Below, piece by piece: positions 54,717 to 63,260 of a stretch of 64,000 nt of DNA (its first letter is position 1; every line of letters begins with the position of its first letter). The notes under the pieces were generated by a model that was not told the origin of the DNA, made no database searches, and saw nothing but the letters and a program-made list of their open reading frames with translations. Source of the DNA: Streptomyces sp. TRM70350. Lineage in GTDB: Bacteria > Actinomycetota > Actinomycetes > Streptomycetales > Streptomycetaceae. The stretch spans positions 82,601 to 146,600 of the forward strand of contig NZ_JAHUXH010000019.1 in the NCBI RefSeq assembly GCF_019219825.1. Direction: 5' to 3'. A program made the translations under genes and the position numbers.

Positions 54717-54834
54717 GCGTCGAATGGGGGCGTCGTTGGGCGTCTTCAGATGAGGGCGTCGTATGGGGGGCGTCTTTTTGAGGTGTCGTTGTGGGGCGTC
54801 GTTGTGTGGCGCTGTTTGGAGGCGTCGTACTGAT
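54717..54834. repeat. 13-bp degenerate tandem repeat (iteron-like)
   Basis: About nine copies of a unit close to GCGTCGTTGTGGG start at 54717, 54730, 54740, 54756, 54770, 54783, 54796, 54809 and 54822; the last five are exactly 13 bp apart. The tract lies in the 288-bp gap between the divergent coiled-coil and ankyrin genes. Confidence 0.75.
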
Positions 54835-54980
54835 GTTCTCAGATGCGGCCTGCGAAGGCGCCCGCGATCGCCGCCCAGCGGCCTCCCTGTCCGTTGCCGA
54901 GAGCGGGGCATTGTCAGTGGCGTCTGCGATGGTGTGGTTACAAGGCGGTGCGAGTCGTCACGATCAGTGCTGGAGGGGGC

Positions 54981-55961
54981 ATGGTGGCAGGTCGGAGTGA
55001 CGGGCGGGTCGGTGAGGGGTGGGCCGGTGTCCGCTGGGAGGACTGGCGGGACTACGACGCCATCCGGCGGCGTCTTGACCAGGGCGCCGATCCGGAAAGG
55101 TGGGGTGGGGGGAGTCCGCTGCACCGAGCGGCGGCGTTCGGCTCACCGGAGGTCGTCGCGGAGCTGGCCCGACGCGTCGCGGACGTGGACGCGCTGGAGG
55201 ACGGGACGAGCGCGTTGTGGGAGGCCGTCCTGGCCCAGCGGGCGGACAATGCCCGCGCGCTGGTCGCCGCCGGCGCCGATCCCTGGCGGGTGTTCATGGG
55301 CGGATGGTCGCCGGGGCGGCTCAGCCTGGCCGGTTCGACGCCGGACCTGTTCGACGTGCCCGAGGAGGCACCCGGACTGACCGACACGGAGCGCACAGCG
55401 GCCGAGGAGGGCAGGCGGCTCGTCGCGGCGCTGGGGGACTTCACCTGCGAGGGCACGGGCCTGGCCTGCGTGGCCGGGATCGACGCCGAGGAGGCGATAC
55501 GCCGCCTGGAGGCGACGCCGGTCGACAGGGAAAAGCTGGACTCGCTGCTGGAGGACCCGTACGCCTACGACATGGACGAGAGTCTGCAGGTCATCGGCGT
55601 GACCACCGTGCCGGGCGGCTGCGTGGTCACCCAGCCGTGGGGGTACGCGCCGCAGATGCCCGGCGTGCTGAGACTGCTCTCCGCCGGAACCGTCTGCTAC
55701 GGCCTGTACGCCAACCCCAAGAGCGGCAACCAGGGCGCCATCGCCCGCGACGGGGTCATAGAGGGCTGGGATCTCCACCCGGGTGGTGGGCCGAACCCGG
55801 AGGACCCGCCGGAGGAGGTGCTGGCGTCCTACCTCTACCGCTCCAACGCGGTGGCGTACGCGTGCGCGTACGCGGGACTGCGGCTGACCGACGCGCGGGC
55901 GGTTGTGGGGCCGGCCGACGCGTGGGTGGAGCTGCCGCGGCGGGACTACTGGAGCCACTGA
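54981..55961 (+). CDS. Ankyrin-repeat protein
   Basis: The 326-residue protein starts at ATG 54981 (GGAGGG upstream). The first third holds about three ankyrin-like repeats: DYDAIRRRLDQGADPERWGG, GGSPLHRAAAFGSPEVVAEL and GTSALWEAVLAQRADNARAL. The rest (about 130-326) is a domain I do not recognise, with CVAGIDAEEAIRRLEATPVD and the aromatic YAPQMPGVLRLLSAGTVCYG. No signal peptide is seen. A candidate promoter TTGTCA-N18-TGGTTA lies at 54911-54940. Confidence 0.8.
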   Translation: MVAGRSDGRVGEGWAGVRWEDWRDYDAIRRRLDQGADPERWGGGSPLHRAAAFGSPEVVAELARRVADVDALEDGTSALWEAVLAQRADNARALVAAGADPWRVFMGGWSPGRLSLAGSTPDLFDVPEEAPGLTDTERTAAEEGRRLVAALGDFTCEGTGLACVAGIDAEEAIRRLEATPVDREKLDSLLEDPYAYDMDESLQVIGVTTVPGGCVVTQPWGYAPQMPGVLRLLSAGTVCYGLYANPKSGNQGAIARDGVIEGWDLHPGGGPNPEDPPEEVLASYLYRSNAVAYACAYAGLRLTDARAVVGPADAWVELPRRDYWSH

Positions 55962-56055
55962 GGCGGGCCTGGGTCTGTGCGGCGCCTGTGCAGCGTCCGT
56001 GCCCGGGTTTCGGGTCCGGGCGCAGCTCGGGGCGTCCGCGCGTGATGATGGCCGC

Positions 56056-56286
56056 ATGCGCAGGCATTTCGACGACAGCCGCTTCAGCAGATGGATCAGT
56101 GTGTGGGTCTCGGCGTTCGGGCTCCTGCCGGCCTTGTTGCTCGCCGTGGTCGGCGTGCAGGAGTACCGGGCGGGTGGGTCGGTGCTCTGGGCCGGAGCGG
56201 GGGGTGTGCTGGTGCTGGTGGCGGTTTGGGTCCTCGTCCGGGACGTACGGGCGCTGCGGGCGGCAGGCGGGGACGGGAGCAGGTAG
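56056..56286 (+). CDS. Small two-helix membrane protein
   Basis: The 76-residue frame starts at ATG 56056 as MRRHFDDSRFSRWISVWVSA. Two hydrophobic stretches follow, GLLPALLLAVVGVQEY and WAGAGGVLVLVAVWVLV, and a charged tail. It lies 94 bp after the ankyrin gene on the same strand. No family is recognised; a chance frame is less likely because of the two clean helices. Confidence 0.6.
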   Translation: MRRHFDDSRFSRWISVWVSAFGLLPALLLAVVGVQEYRAGGSVLWAGAGGVLVLVAVWVLVRDVRALRAAGGDGSR

Positions 56287-56380
56287 CGCAGCAGCACGCC
56301 TGTGGCTTTTCACGTCCTGGACGAGTTGATGGAGCTGGCCGTCGCCAAGTCGCCGCGGAGATGCGGCACTCCTGGCTGTC

Positions 56381-56420
56381 CTCGGTCCTCGGGTCTCGGG
56401 CCTCGGGTCTCGGTTCTCGG
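56381..56420. repeat. 7-bp tandem repeat
   Basis: Nearly six copies of CTCGG(G/T)(T/C) lie in series within the 284-bp gap 56287-56570, in which I see no gene. Confidence 0.8.
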
Positions 56421-56570
56421 CCAGGTCGGCGTGGAGGCGGTCTTTGGCGGGCTGGCGCTGGGGTTGCCGCAGCGGCGGTAACGCGACAGGAAGGTGGGTT
56501 GGAAGGGCGCGGGGATATGGCGTGATCCGAAATTGTGGGGCGCTGAAGGTGCCGGAGACATTGGTGCGTC

Positions 56571-57563
56571 ATGGAGACCCGGAACGTGCCGCGCCCCGAA
56601 CAGGCAAGAGACGCAACGGAATTCGTCGCGCTGCTGCGACAGGTGAAGGAGTCCTGCGGGTTCACCTACCGGGAGCTCGAACAGCGGGCCGCGGCGCGGG
56701 GCGATGTGCTGGCGCGCAGCACGCTGGCCAACGCGCTCGCGCGCGATGCGCTGCCGAGGGCGGAGTTGGTGGCCGCGTTCGTACGGGCGTGCGGAGCCGA
56801 GGGAGGGGAGGGGGCCCAGGTTGAGAAGCGCGTCGAGGAGTGGCTGGCTGCTCGGGAGCGGATCGCCGCTTGCAAGGCGGTGCCTGTGTCGCGTGTGGAG
56901 CCTTCCGGAGAACGGGAGGAAGCGCAGGGCGTACCCCAACGTGGGCGCTCGCGCGTCGCGACAGCTGTTGCGACGATCGCGGCACTCGCCCTCGTCGGCG
57001 TCGCCACCTGGGCCCTCAGCGCCACGGGCTCCGGCACCGACGAACAGCAGACCGGCCGTGATACCGAACGCCAGAGCGACGCCAATACCGCGGCCGGGAT
57101 TCCGGACGGTCCCGTGCGCCTGCGGCCGGTTCAGTCCCCCGCGCTGTGCCTGACCGACGGGTTCGTCCGGGACGGCCGGTACAAGTCCCATGTGGCGGTC
57201 CATCGGGCCTGTTCACAGGCCACGCCGCCGGTCACGGACCTCGTGCCGGCCGGGAACGAGACGTATCACGTGCGCTGGCGCCATCCCGAGCACGGCGAGG
57301 GCTGTCTGAAGGCGCGTACCAGCGGTGCGGCTCGTGGCCTGCTGGAACCGTGGGAGATGTGCGCCGCGGCGACCCGGTTCCGGATCCAGCGCGCGCCGAG
57401 CGGCGACGGCGATCCCCGGGCGTATGTGCTGCGCCTTGACACGGGTCAGTGTGTGGCGGCGGCCCGGGCGACACCGGACGAGGGGACCGAGGCGACCTTC
57501 CGGCCGTGCGACGGCAGTCGTGGTCAGCAGTACGTGATCAGTGGTGTGCCGAAGACCGGGTGA
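56571..57563 (+). CDS. XRE-like HTH protein with membrane helix and lectin-like domain
   Basis: The 330-residue protein combines three parts. Residues about 10-75 hold an XRE-like helix-turn-helix (FVALLRQVKESCGFTYRELE, then STLANALARDALPRAELVAA). One membrane helix lies at about 128-150 (VATAVATIAALALVGVATWA). The external part (about 170-328) resembles a ricin-type lectin, with QSPALCLTDGFVRDGRYKSH and VLRLDTGQCVAAARATPDEG. Cytoplasmic DNA-binding heads with external sensing tails are seen in several Streptomyces proteins. The ligand is unknown. Confidence 0.78.
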   Translation: METRNVPRPEQARDATEFVALLRQVKESCGFTYRELEQRAAARGDVLARSTLANALARDALPRAELVAAFVRACGAEGGEGAQVEKRVEEWLAARERIAACKAVPVSRVEPSGEREEAQGVPQRGRSRVATAVATIAALALVGVATWALSATGSGTDEQQTGRDTERQSDANTAAGIPDGPVRLRPVQSPALCLTDGFVRDGRYKSHVAVHRACSQATPPVTDLVPAGNETYHVRWRHPEHGEGCLKARTSGAARGLLEPWEMCAAATRFRIQRAPSGDGDPRAYVLRLDTGQCVAAARATPDEGTEATFRPCDGSRGQQYVISGVPKTG

Positions 57564-57602
57564 GTGCGGCCCCCTGTAGGCGCATCGGCCGGGGGACGCA
57601 CA

Positions 57603-57633
57603 AGGCCCGGCCACTGCGGGAGTGGCCGGGCCT
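57603..57633 (+). terminator. Terminator after the XRE-lectin gene
   Basis: A perfect 13-bp stem (AGGCCCGGCCACT with its complement) has a 5-nt loop, 40 bp after the stop codon. Confidence 0.85.
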
Positions 57634-57756
57634 CGACATGAGGGCGGTGTACGCAAGTTCGCCGTGACGACAGGGAGGAAGAGGGATGAAGGAGAGGGAT
57701 GAAGGCGACGGATGAATGGGGGCAAGGGGAGGGGTAAGGGGGAGAAGCAAAGGCGT

Positions 57757-58137
57757 TCAGCGCTGGAGCGGCATTGCGACATGGCCGGTGACGACGGGCA
57801 GATCCGCCTCGCAGTTGTCGTACAGCGCGGTAGTGGCGGTCGTGGGGGCGGCGGCGGTCTGGCCGGTCTCGGCGACCGGACGGTGTCGGCAGCTCGGGGA
57901 CTTTCCGTGCGCCTCGGCTCGGATGCGCTGTTTCATCGTGGGGGGCAGGGACCGGGCGTAGGCCCAGGCCCAGCGGGACATCGTCGGCGCCGTGAGGTGT
58001 GCGGTGCTGTTGCGGGCCGCCTCGGTCTGCGGTACGGCCGCGGAGGCGGACGTGGTGATGAGTCCGAGCGCTGTGAGCAGCGCGAGGAAGGCGGTGACGA
58101 CGACGTTCCACAGATTCATGACCTTGTTCCGGGCCAT
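57757..58137 (-). CDS. Small secreted protein, DUF6344-like
   Basis: The 126-residue product begins MARNKVMNLWNVVVTAFLAL and continues to a signal-peptidase-like TSASAAVPQ (about 30-38). The exported part is short and basic, with a single Cys pair spread out (PSCRHRP and DNCEADL). The N-terminus matches a family common in Streptomyces and described as DUF6344. The function is unknown. It is convergent with the XRE-lectin gene across the terminator. Confidence 0.7.
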   Translation of the reverse strand: MARNKVMNLWNVVVTAFLALLTALGLITTSASAAVPQTEAARNSTAHLTAPTMSRWAWAYARSLPPTMKQRIRAEAHGKSPSCRHRPVAETGQTAAAPTTATTALYDNCEADLPVVTGHVAMPLQR

Positions 58138-58507
58138 GGCCCCTCACTTTCGGGTTGGGCGATTTGCGTACTTTGCTCATGATGTGTATAGGGCTCGGGA
58201 AGTGGTGGACCGACGCCCAGGGCGCGTCGATCTTCAGATCAACACCACTCGGATGGATGCAAGGAGTCAGAAAATCTTGCAAGGAGGGAGGAGAGTGGCG
58301 AAGGCGGGGCAATCTCACCCTCCGTAGGGGCGTGATCACCCTCAGGGTGGGGTGGTGCCGTCCGCGGTTCCTCGCTGTCTGTGCCGCTTCTAGGGCGGGA
58401 TGCCGGTGGGGAGTTGGGGGCAACGCGCAGGTCACCGATCGATATCGGTCGGTGTGTATAGTCGGGCGCCAGAGGTCCCCTACGTCAAGGAAAGACGAGG
58501 TCGCGCG
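58138..58507. promoter_or_regulatory. Control region between secreted-protein gene and DLW-39 gene
   Basis: This 370-bp gap lies between divergent genes. TATAGT (58457-58462) is a plausible -10 box for the DLW-39 gene. ACCGAT (58434-58439) lies 17 bp before it and forms an inverted repeat with ATCGGT (58444-58449) around CGAT. No gene was seen. Confidence 0.45.
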
Positions 58508-58636
58508 GTGAAGAAGCTTCTCCTGGTCGCACTGGCCGCCATCGGCGGGCTCCTCGTGTACCGCCAGATCCAGGCGGATCGCGCCGAGCAGGATCTGTGG
58601 ACGGAGGCGACTGACTCCGTGCCCACGGGTTCGTGA
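58508..58636 (+). CDS. DLW-39 family small protein
   Basis: This 42-residue protein starts at GTG 58508: MKKLLLVALAAIGGLLVYRQ, then ADRAEQDLWTEATDSV, the DLW motif and surrounding residues of the DLW-39 family, conserved near gyrA in actinobacteria. It has one N-terminal membrane helix and a short acidic tail. Its function is unknown. A strong hairpin and T-run follow. Confidence 0.88.
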   Translation: MKKLLLVALAAIGGLLVYRQIQADRAEQDLWTEATDSVPTGS

Positions 58637-58660
58637 GTACCGACAACCGAATCTGAACAG

Positions 58661-58688
58661 ACCCCGGCCGCGTCGCGGTCGGGGTTTT
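58661..58688 (+). terminator. Terminator after the DLW-39 gene
   Basis: ACCCCGGCCGCG (58661-58672) pairs with CGCGGTCGGGGT (58674-58685) with one G-T pair and minimal loop, followed by TTT. Confidence 0.85.
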
Positions 58689-58780
58689 GCGTGTATGCGG
58701 GTGCCGGTCGAGGGGCCCGCGGGGCAGGATGAGCCAGGGCACGGAGGTTCGAGGTCGGTACTCCCGGGGGTGGGTGACGC

Positions 58781-60151
58781 GTGATCGGGCGGCGGCGTAC
58801 GGCGTGGGGGTGTGCGGTGGCTGTGCTGCTGCCGGGGGCCCTGGTACTGCCGGGTTCGGTGGCGCTGTCGGGGGTTGCTGTGGCCGCCGGGACGACACCG
58901 AGCGGCTCCGCGTCCGTACCCGTATCGGACTCGGCGGCGTCCTCTCTCTCCTCCTTCACGTTCGCGGAGGACGCCCGGCCCGTCCCCGCCGCCGCTGGTA
59001 CCACCGACGCCGTACGCCTGGAGCCTGGAAGGACGTACCGGAGCACTCTCCCGGCCGACGGAAAGGCGTACTACCGCCTGGTACTCGACGCCCCCTCGAA
59101 CGCGTACGTCTCCGCCACCGCCGTACCCGACCCGGACGCCACCGTCTCCGCGATCGAAGGCATCAAGGTGTCCGTGCAGGACGCCGACGGTACGTCCTGC
59201 TCGTCCGACAGCACGACCTTCGGCGCCGCCCGCAGCCCGCATCCGATCGCGGCGGGGGCCGCGCGAGAGGCGGGCGGACCACGCTGCCAGGGCGCGGGCA
59301 CGTATTACGTCGTCGTCGAACGCGCCGGTACGACGGACTCCGCGCCGGTCGCCTGGGACCTGGAGCTCGCCGCGGTCGAGGAGCCGGGACTGGCGCAGGC
59401 CGGTGCCACGAAGGCGCCGGAGGCCTGGGACTCCGCCACACCCGTAGCGCCCACGGATGAGCCCGAACCGCGTGCGGGCGGCGCCGGTTTCGCGAGCGCG
59501 ACCTCCGTGGGGCAGGGCGTCTGGACCGACGACATCGCACCCGGGCAGACGCTCTTCTACAAGGTCCCGGTCGACTGGAGCCAGCAGCTGTCCGTCACCG
59601 CCGAACTCGGCACGGCCACGACCGGCTCCGGCTACGTGGGCAGCGCACTGGACGTCTCCCTCTACAATCCCGTGCGCGCTTTCGTCACGGACAGGGGCGT
59701 CGGCTACGACGGCAAGCAGCGCACGGCCGCGCTCGCTCCGCTTCCGCCGGTCGACCACGCCAACCGGCACTCCTTCACCGACCGGGTGAGCGGAATGCGC
59801 TTCGCCGGTTCCTATTACCTCGTCGTGCATCTCTCCGCGGAAGTGGCCGAGGAGTTCGGTGACGGGCCGTTCGGGCTGATGTTGCGTGTGGGGGTGAAGG
59901 GGGCGGCGCAGGAGGGGCCCGCCTACGCCGGGCAGTCCGTGCCGAAGGGGGTCTTCCAGGTCCGGGGAGGGGGCCTGGGTGGGGGCCTGGCTCCCGGTGG
60001 TGAGGCGGAGGCCGGGGGCGGCGGGGATGGCGGGGGCAACGGGGTGATGACTGCGGTGGCCGTGGGAGGGATCGGCGCGGGCAGTGTGATTCTCGTGGGG
60101 CTCGGTGTGTGGGCGGCTGTGGCGCGGCGGAGGGCTGGGGTCGCCGGGTAG
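58781..60151 (+). CDS. Secreted, C-terminally anchored protein of unknown function
   Basis: The 456-residue protein starts at GTG 58781. A signal peptide is plain (RRRTAWGCAVAVLLPGALVL to about residue 36, SGVAVAAG). The exported part has two similar beta-rich halves: the first at about 75-205 with RLEPGRTYRSTLPADGKAYY, the second at about 240-380 with DDIAPGQTLFYKVPVDWSQQ. A glycine-rich stretch precedes one membrane helix (about 424-446, TAVAVGGIGAGSVILVGLGV). The halves look like pre-peptidase C-terminal-type domains. It converges on the kinase gene. Confidence 0.75.
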   Translation: MIGRRRTAWGCAVAVLLPGALVLPGSVALSGVAVAAGTTPSGSASVPVSDSAASSLSSFTFAEDARPVPAAAGTTDAVRLEPGRTYRSTLPADGKAYYRLVLDAPSNAYVSATAVPDPDATVSAIEGIKVSVQDADGTSCSSDSTTFGAARSPHPIAAGAAREAGGPRCQGAGTYYVVVERAGTTDSAPVAWDLELAAVEEPGLAQAGATKAPEAWDSATPVAPTDEPEPRAGGAGFASATSVGQGVWTDDIAPGQTLFYKVPVDWSQQLSVTAELGTATTGSGYVGSALDVSLYNPVRAFVTDRGVGYDGKQRTAALAPLPPVDHANRHSFTDRVSGMRFAGSYYLVVHLSAEVAEEFGDGPFGLMLRVGVKGAAQEGPAYAGQSVPKGVFQVRGGGLGGGLAPGGEAEAGGGGDGGGNGVMTAVAVGGIGAGSVILVGLGVWAAVARRRAGVAG

Positions 60152-60250
60152 AAGTTCCCACGCAGAGCTCCGGCCCCGCGGCAGCGCACGGATCTGACCT
60201 GGCGAGAGCGCACAGCTCCGGCCCCGCGGCAGCTCAGATGCGGGTCGGCT

Positions 60251-60326
60251 CCTCAGACGGGGGCCGACTCCTCAGACGGGGGCCGACTCCTCAGACGGGG
60301 GCCGGCTCCTCAAATGGGGGTCGCGC
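60251..60326. repeat. 19-bp tandem repeat after the kinase gene
   Basis: CCTCAGACGGGGGCCGACT occurs at 60251-60269 and 60270-60288, with one change at 60289-60307 and a diverged copy at 60308-60326, ending two bases before the kinase stop codon. Confidence 0.85.
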
Positions 60327-60327
60327 C

Positions 60328-62397
60328 TCAGATGTGGGTCAGCGCCCAGAACCCCGCTGTGTAGCAGATCAGCGCCAGCAGGAGCAGCGGGATGACCACC
60401 TTGGCGGGTGGGCCGGGTCGGCGGGTGGAGCGTCGGCCAGTGCGGCGATGCTGCCCGGCGGGCGGCCGTGAGATTGGGGGCGCCGAAGGTGGAACCTGCG
60501 GGTCCTGAGCGGTGTACGAAGCAGTAGAGACATCAGCGCGCTGCGGCATCACCGGGGTGGCCTGGGCCGGCGGCGAGGTGGGGTAGAGCGGTGCTTGGGG
60601 TTGGTGGGAGGCGAAGGACGGTTGAGGGGGTTGTGGGGAGTGCTGGGAGTTTTGGGGGTCTTGCGAGTGCTGGGGGTGCTGGGGGTATGGGGAGTGCTGC
60701 TGCGGGTACTGGGAGTGCTGGGGACTTTGCCGGTGCTGTGGGTGCTGCGGCTGTGGAGTGCCTGGACGCTGTCGGGGCTCTGCGGGGGAGCGCCGGGTGG
60801 TGACCGTCGGCTGGGGAGGCGGCAGGTGGAAACTGCCGGTGTCGGACATGTTGGCCGACTGCGGGGGCGGGGCGGCCGGATGCCGTGGATCGGAGGGTAC
60901 GTCTGTGGCGCCGACTCCGGCTGCTACGGAACCCGTGCCGGGCCGCGAGGCTACGGACGCCTGGCCATCCCCCGCGTCGGGCGGAATGGCACGGCTCGCT
61001 GCTGGCGGGCCCTCGGGTGGCATACCGCCGCTTCCCATTCGCGAGCCCTCGGGCGGCATCCCGTGGCCCCCGGCTCGCGAGGCCTCGGGTGGCGTGCCAG
61101 CGTCCCCGACTCGGGACCTTTCGGGTGGCGTGCCAGCGTCCCCGACTCGGGACCTTTCGGGTGGCGTGCCAGCGTCCCCGACTCGGGACCTTTCGGGTGG
61201 CGTGCCAGCGTCCCCGACTCGGGACCTTTCGGGTGGCGTGCCAGCGTCCCCCACTCGGGACGCCTCGGGTGGCATCCCACCGTCCCCGACCCGGGACGCC
61301 TCGGGCGGCATCCCACCGTCCCCGACCCGGGACGCCTCGGACAGCGCCCCATCTCTCCCAACCCGCGATGCCTCGGACGGCCCTCCGTCCCTCCCGCCCT
61401 CCGGCGCCTCGGACGGCCCCCTGCCCCTGCTGCCCTCCGGCGCCTCGGACGGCCCCCCGCCCCTCCCGCCCTCCGGCGTCTCCTCCGATCCCGCCTGCCG
61501 AGTCCCGCCACCCCGCCTGAGCGGCCCATCCGGCCCGAACCCCGGTGGCAACGGACCGAGTTGATCGAAGATCTCGATCTGCTCGTCGTCGGGCCCGGGC
61601 ACCGGCAGCAGCTCTGCCGCAGCGGCAAGCGCCTTGCGCGCCCCCGTGGCCGTGCGGAACCGAGCCACCGGATCCGGCTGCAACAGCGTGGCCACGACCT
61701 GCCACAGAGGTTCGGGGATCCCCTTGGGCGCACCCGGGGTCCCGTGCTCGGCGAAGTACTGGATGAGCGCTTTGGCGTCCGGCTTGGCGCCTTCCAGCAG
61801 ATACAGGGCGACCAGCCCCACGGCGAACAGGTCCGCCGGGAAGTCCGGTTCCGCGCCCATCATCTGCTCGGGGGCGAGATACCCGGGTGTCCCCACCACG
61901 AGGTTCGTCTCGGTCAGGCGCGGCTCGCCCAGCCGCATGGCGATCCCGAAGTCGGACAGCCGCAGCCGCGGCCGCCCGGTGCCGGTGGCCTCCAGCAGCA
62001 CGTTGGCGGGTTTGATGTCACGGTGCACGACATCCTCCGCGTGCACCGCGGCGAGGCCCGACAGGAGCTGGTCGAGAAGGGTGCAGACGAATGACGGCGG
62101 CAGGGGACCGTAGTCCCCGACGAGATGGGCCAGCGAACCTCCGGCGACCAGGTCCATGGTGAACAGGACCTTGTCGTCGTCGGCGGCCCAGCTGGCCGGT
62201 GCGAGCACATGGGGGTGATCGATCCGCAACGCCTGTTCGCGGACGAAGCGCAGCAGGGAGTGCGCGTCGCGCTGTAACAGGACCTTGGCGGCCACATAGC
62301 GGCGGCGTCGGTGGTCCCAGGCGCGCCAGACGGCGCCCACTCCTCCACGGCCGATCGGGTCGACCAGCTCGTACCGCCCGGCGAAGACCTCACCCAT
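60328..62397 (-). CDS. Tail-anchored Ser/Thr protein kinase with repeat linker
   Basis: The 689-residue protein begins with a complete Hanks-type kinase domain (8-270): GRGGVGAVW loop (16-24), VAAK Lys38, HRDIKPAN (125-132), DFG (149-151) and APE (176-178). All catalytic residues are present. A linker of about 380 residues follows: at about 306-461 tandem 12-residue units such as SRVGDAGTPPER, then a Gln/Pro/His-rich stretch. One C-terminal helix (about 665-687, VVIPLLLLALICYTAGFW) anchors it with no external domain, unlike PknB-type PASTA kinases. The HTH gene lies upstream on the same strand. Confidence 0.9.
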   Translation of the reverse strand: MGEVFAGRYELVDPIGRGGVGAVWRAWDHRRRRYVAAKVLLQRDAHSLLRFVREQALRIDHPHVLAPASWAADDDKVLFTMDLVAGGSLAHLVGDYGPLPPSFVCTLLDQLLSGLAAVHAEDVVHRDIKPANVLLEATGTGRPRLRLSDFGIAMRLGEPRLTETNLVVGTPGYLAPEQMMGAEPDFPADLFAVGLVALYLLEGAKPDAKALIQYFAEHGTPGAPKGIPEPLWQVVATLLQPDPVARFRTATGARKALAAAAELLPVPGPDDEQIEIFDQLGPLPPGFGPDGPLRRGGGTRQAGSEETPEGGRGGGPSEAPEGSRGRGPSEAPEGGRDGGPSEASRVGRDGALSEASRVGDGGMPPEASRVGDGGMPPEASRVGDAGTPPERSRVGDAGTPPERSRVGDAGTPPERSRVGDAGTPPERSRVGDAGTPPEASRAGGHGMPPEGSRMGSGGMPPEGPPAASRAIPPDAGDGQASVASRPGTGSVAAGVGATDVPSDPRHPAAPPPQSANMSDTGSFHLPPPQPTVTTRRSPAEPRQRPGTPQPQHPQHRQSPQHSQYPQQHSPYPQHPQHSQDPQNSQHSPQPPQPSFASHQPQAPLYPTSPPAQATPVMPQRADVSTASYTAQDPQVPPSAPPISRPPAGQHRRTGRRSTRRPGPPAKVVIPLLLLALICYTAGFWALTHI
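61013..61480. repeat. 36-bp tandem repeat inside the kinase gene
   Basis: Thirteen units of 36 bp start every 36 bases from 61013, each beginning TCGG(G/A). The four units from 61085 to 61228 are identical. The frame is kept, so each adds 12 residues. Confidence 0.9.
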
Positions 62398-62529
62398 CGC
62401 TGTGCGCCGCTCCTCCCCCTTCAGTCCCAGGGCTTCCCCCGTTGCTTGCCCCTCGACGAGCGATCCGACGCCTCACGTGGCGTGCCGCACCCCCTGCGGC
62501 ACATCCTCGCTGCGACCGATCCCCCCGGT

Positions 62530-63078
62530 TCAGCTCTGGTGCGCCTGGTAGTGCGCGACGGCGTCGGACGTGCGCCCGGCGCCGTACACCCGGAGGAACT
62601 CTGCCAGCTCCGGGTGGGTCGGGGCGAGGGAGTCCGCGGCGTCGATGATGTCTCCCGCGGCGGCCACCGAACGCAGCAGGGACTGGATCTCACGGACTAC
62701 CCGCTTGACCGTCGGCGCTCCCGAACTGTTCGTCGTCTGTGTGGTGTTGCTGAGCACCGATCCCCCCTGCGACTTCTTGATCTCCTCCATCCGGTCGGTG
62801 GCCTCGGCCGCGCTCACACTGCCGTCCGCCACCTGCGCGGCCAGCTCCTGGAGCAGCTGTACCCGCTGGACGACGGCCGGGTTGCCGATCTTCGCCCGCT
62901 GACCGCTCATCAGCTGTGACAGCATCGGTGCGGACAGTCCCAGTACCCCCGCGAGACGAGCCTGATTGAGCCCAAGATCGTCGATGAGCTTACGGAAGAG
63001 CGCCCCCAACGGCTCCCCGTACCAGTTCCGCTGCAGTTCCCGCGCTCTTGCGGTGGCTTCCTGCTGTGCGGCGTCCAT
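62530..63078 (-). CDS. HTH DNA-binding protein upstream of the kinase
   Basis: From ATG 63078 (GGGGAG upstream) the 182-residue product has a helix-turn-helix at about 30-75: RKLIDDLGLNQARLAGVLGL, then SAPMLSQLMSGQRAKIGNPA. A Leu-rich dimerisation-like stretch follows (VQRVQLLQELAAQVADG) and a C-terminal helical part with EIQSLLRSVAAAGDIIDAAD. It lies 132 bp upstream of the kinase gene on the same strand and may be its co-transcribed partner or substrate. The promoter region above, 63079-63260, is A/T-richer. Confidence 0.85.
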   Translation of the reverse strand: MDAAQQEATARARELQRNWYGEPLGALFRKLIDDLGLNQARLAGVLGLSAPMLSQLMSGQRAKIGNPAVVQRVQLLQELAAQVADGSVSAAEATDRMEEIKKSQGGSVLSNTTQTTNSSGAPTVKRVVREIQSLLRSVAAAGDIIDAADSLAPTHPELAEFLRVYGAGRTSDAVAHYQAHQS

Positions 63079-63260
63079 TGCGTCTCCCCATCGCTTCCCC
63101 AAAACGGCGGTTCGCTGTAGCGAACCACGCCGAGCATCTTACGGAGAGTGGTCGTTTACGGGGACCCCCCAATCTTTTTGCGAGGTACCGGGGGGAACCC
63201 GCTACTCTGGTCTCCGGCGCCTGCCGGTACGCGGTTCTTCCGGCGGACGTCCCTCTTCCC

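Noticed and set aside
57524..59830. Minus-strand frame of 768 residues across three genes
   Set aside because: It runs antisense through the DLW-39 and secreted-protein genes and two terminators, with no domain.
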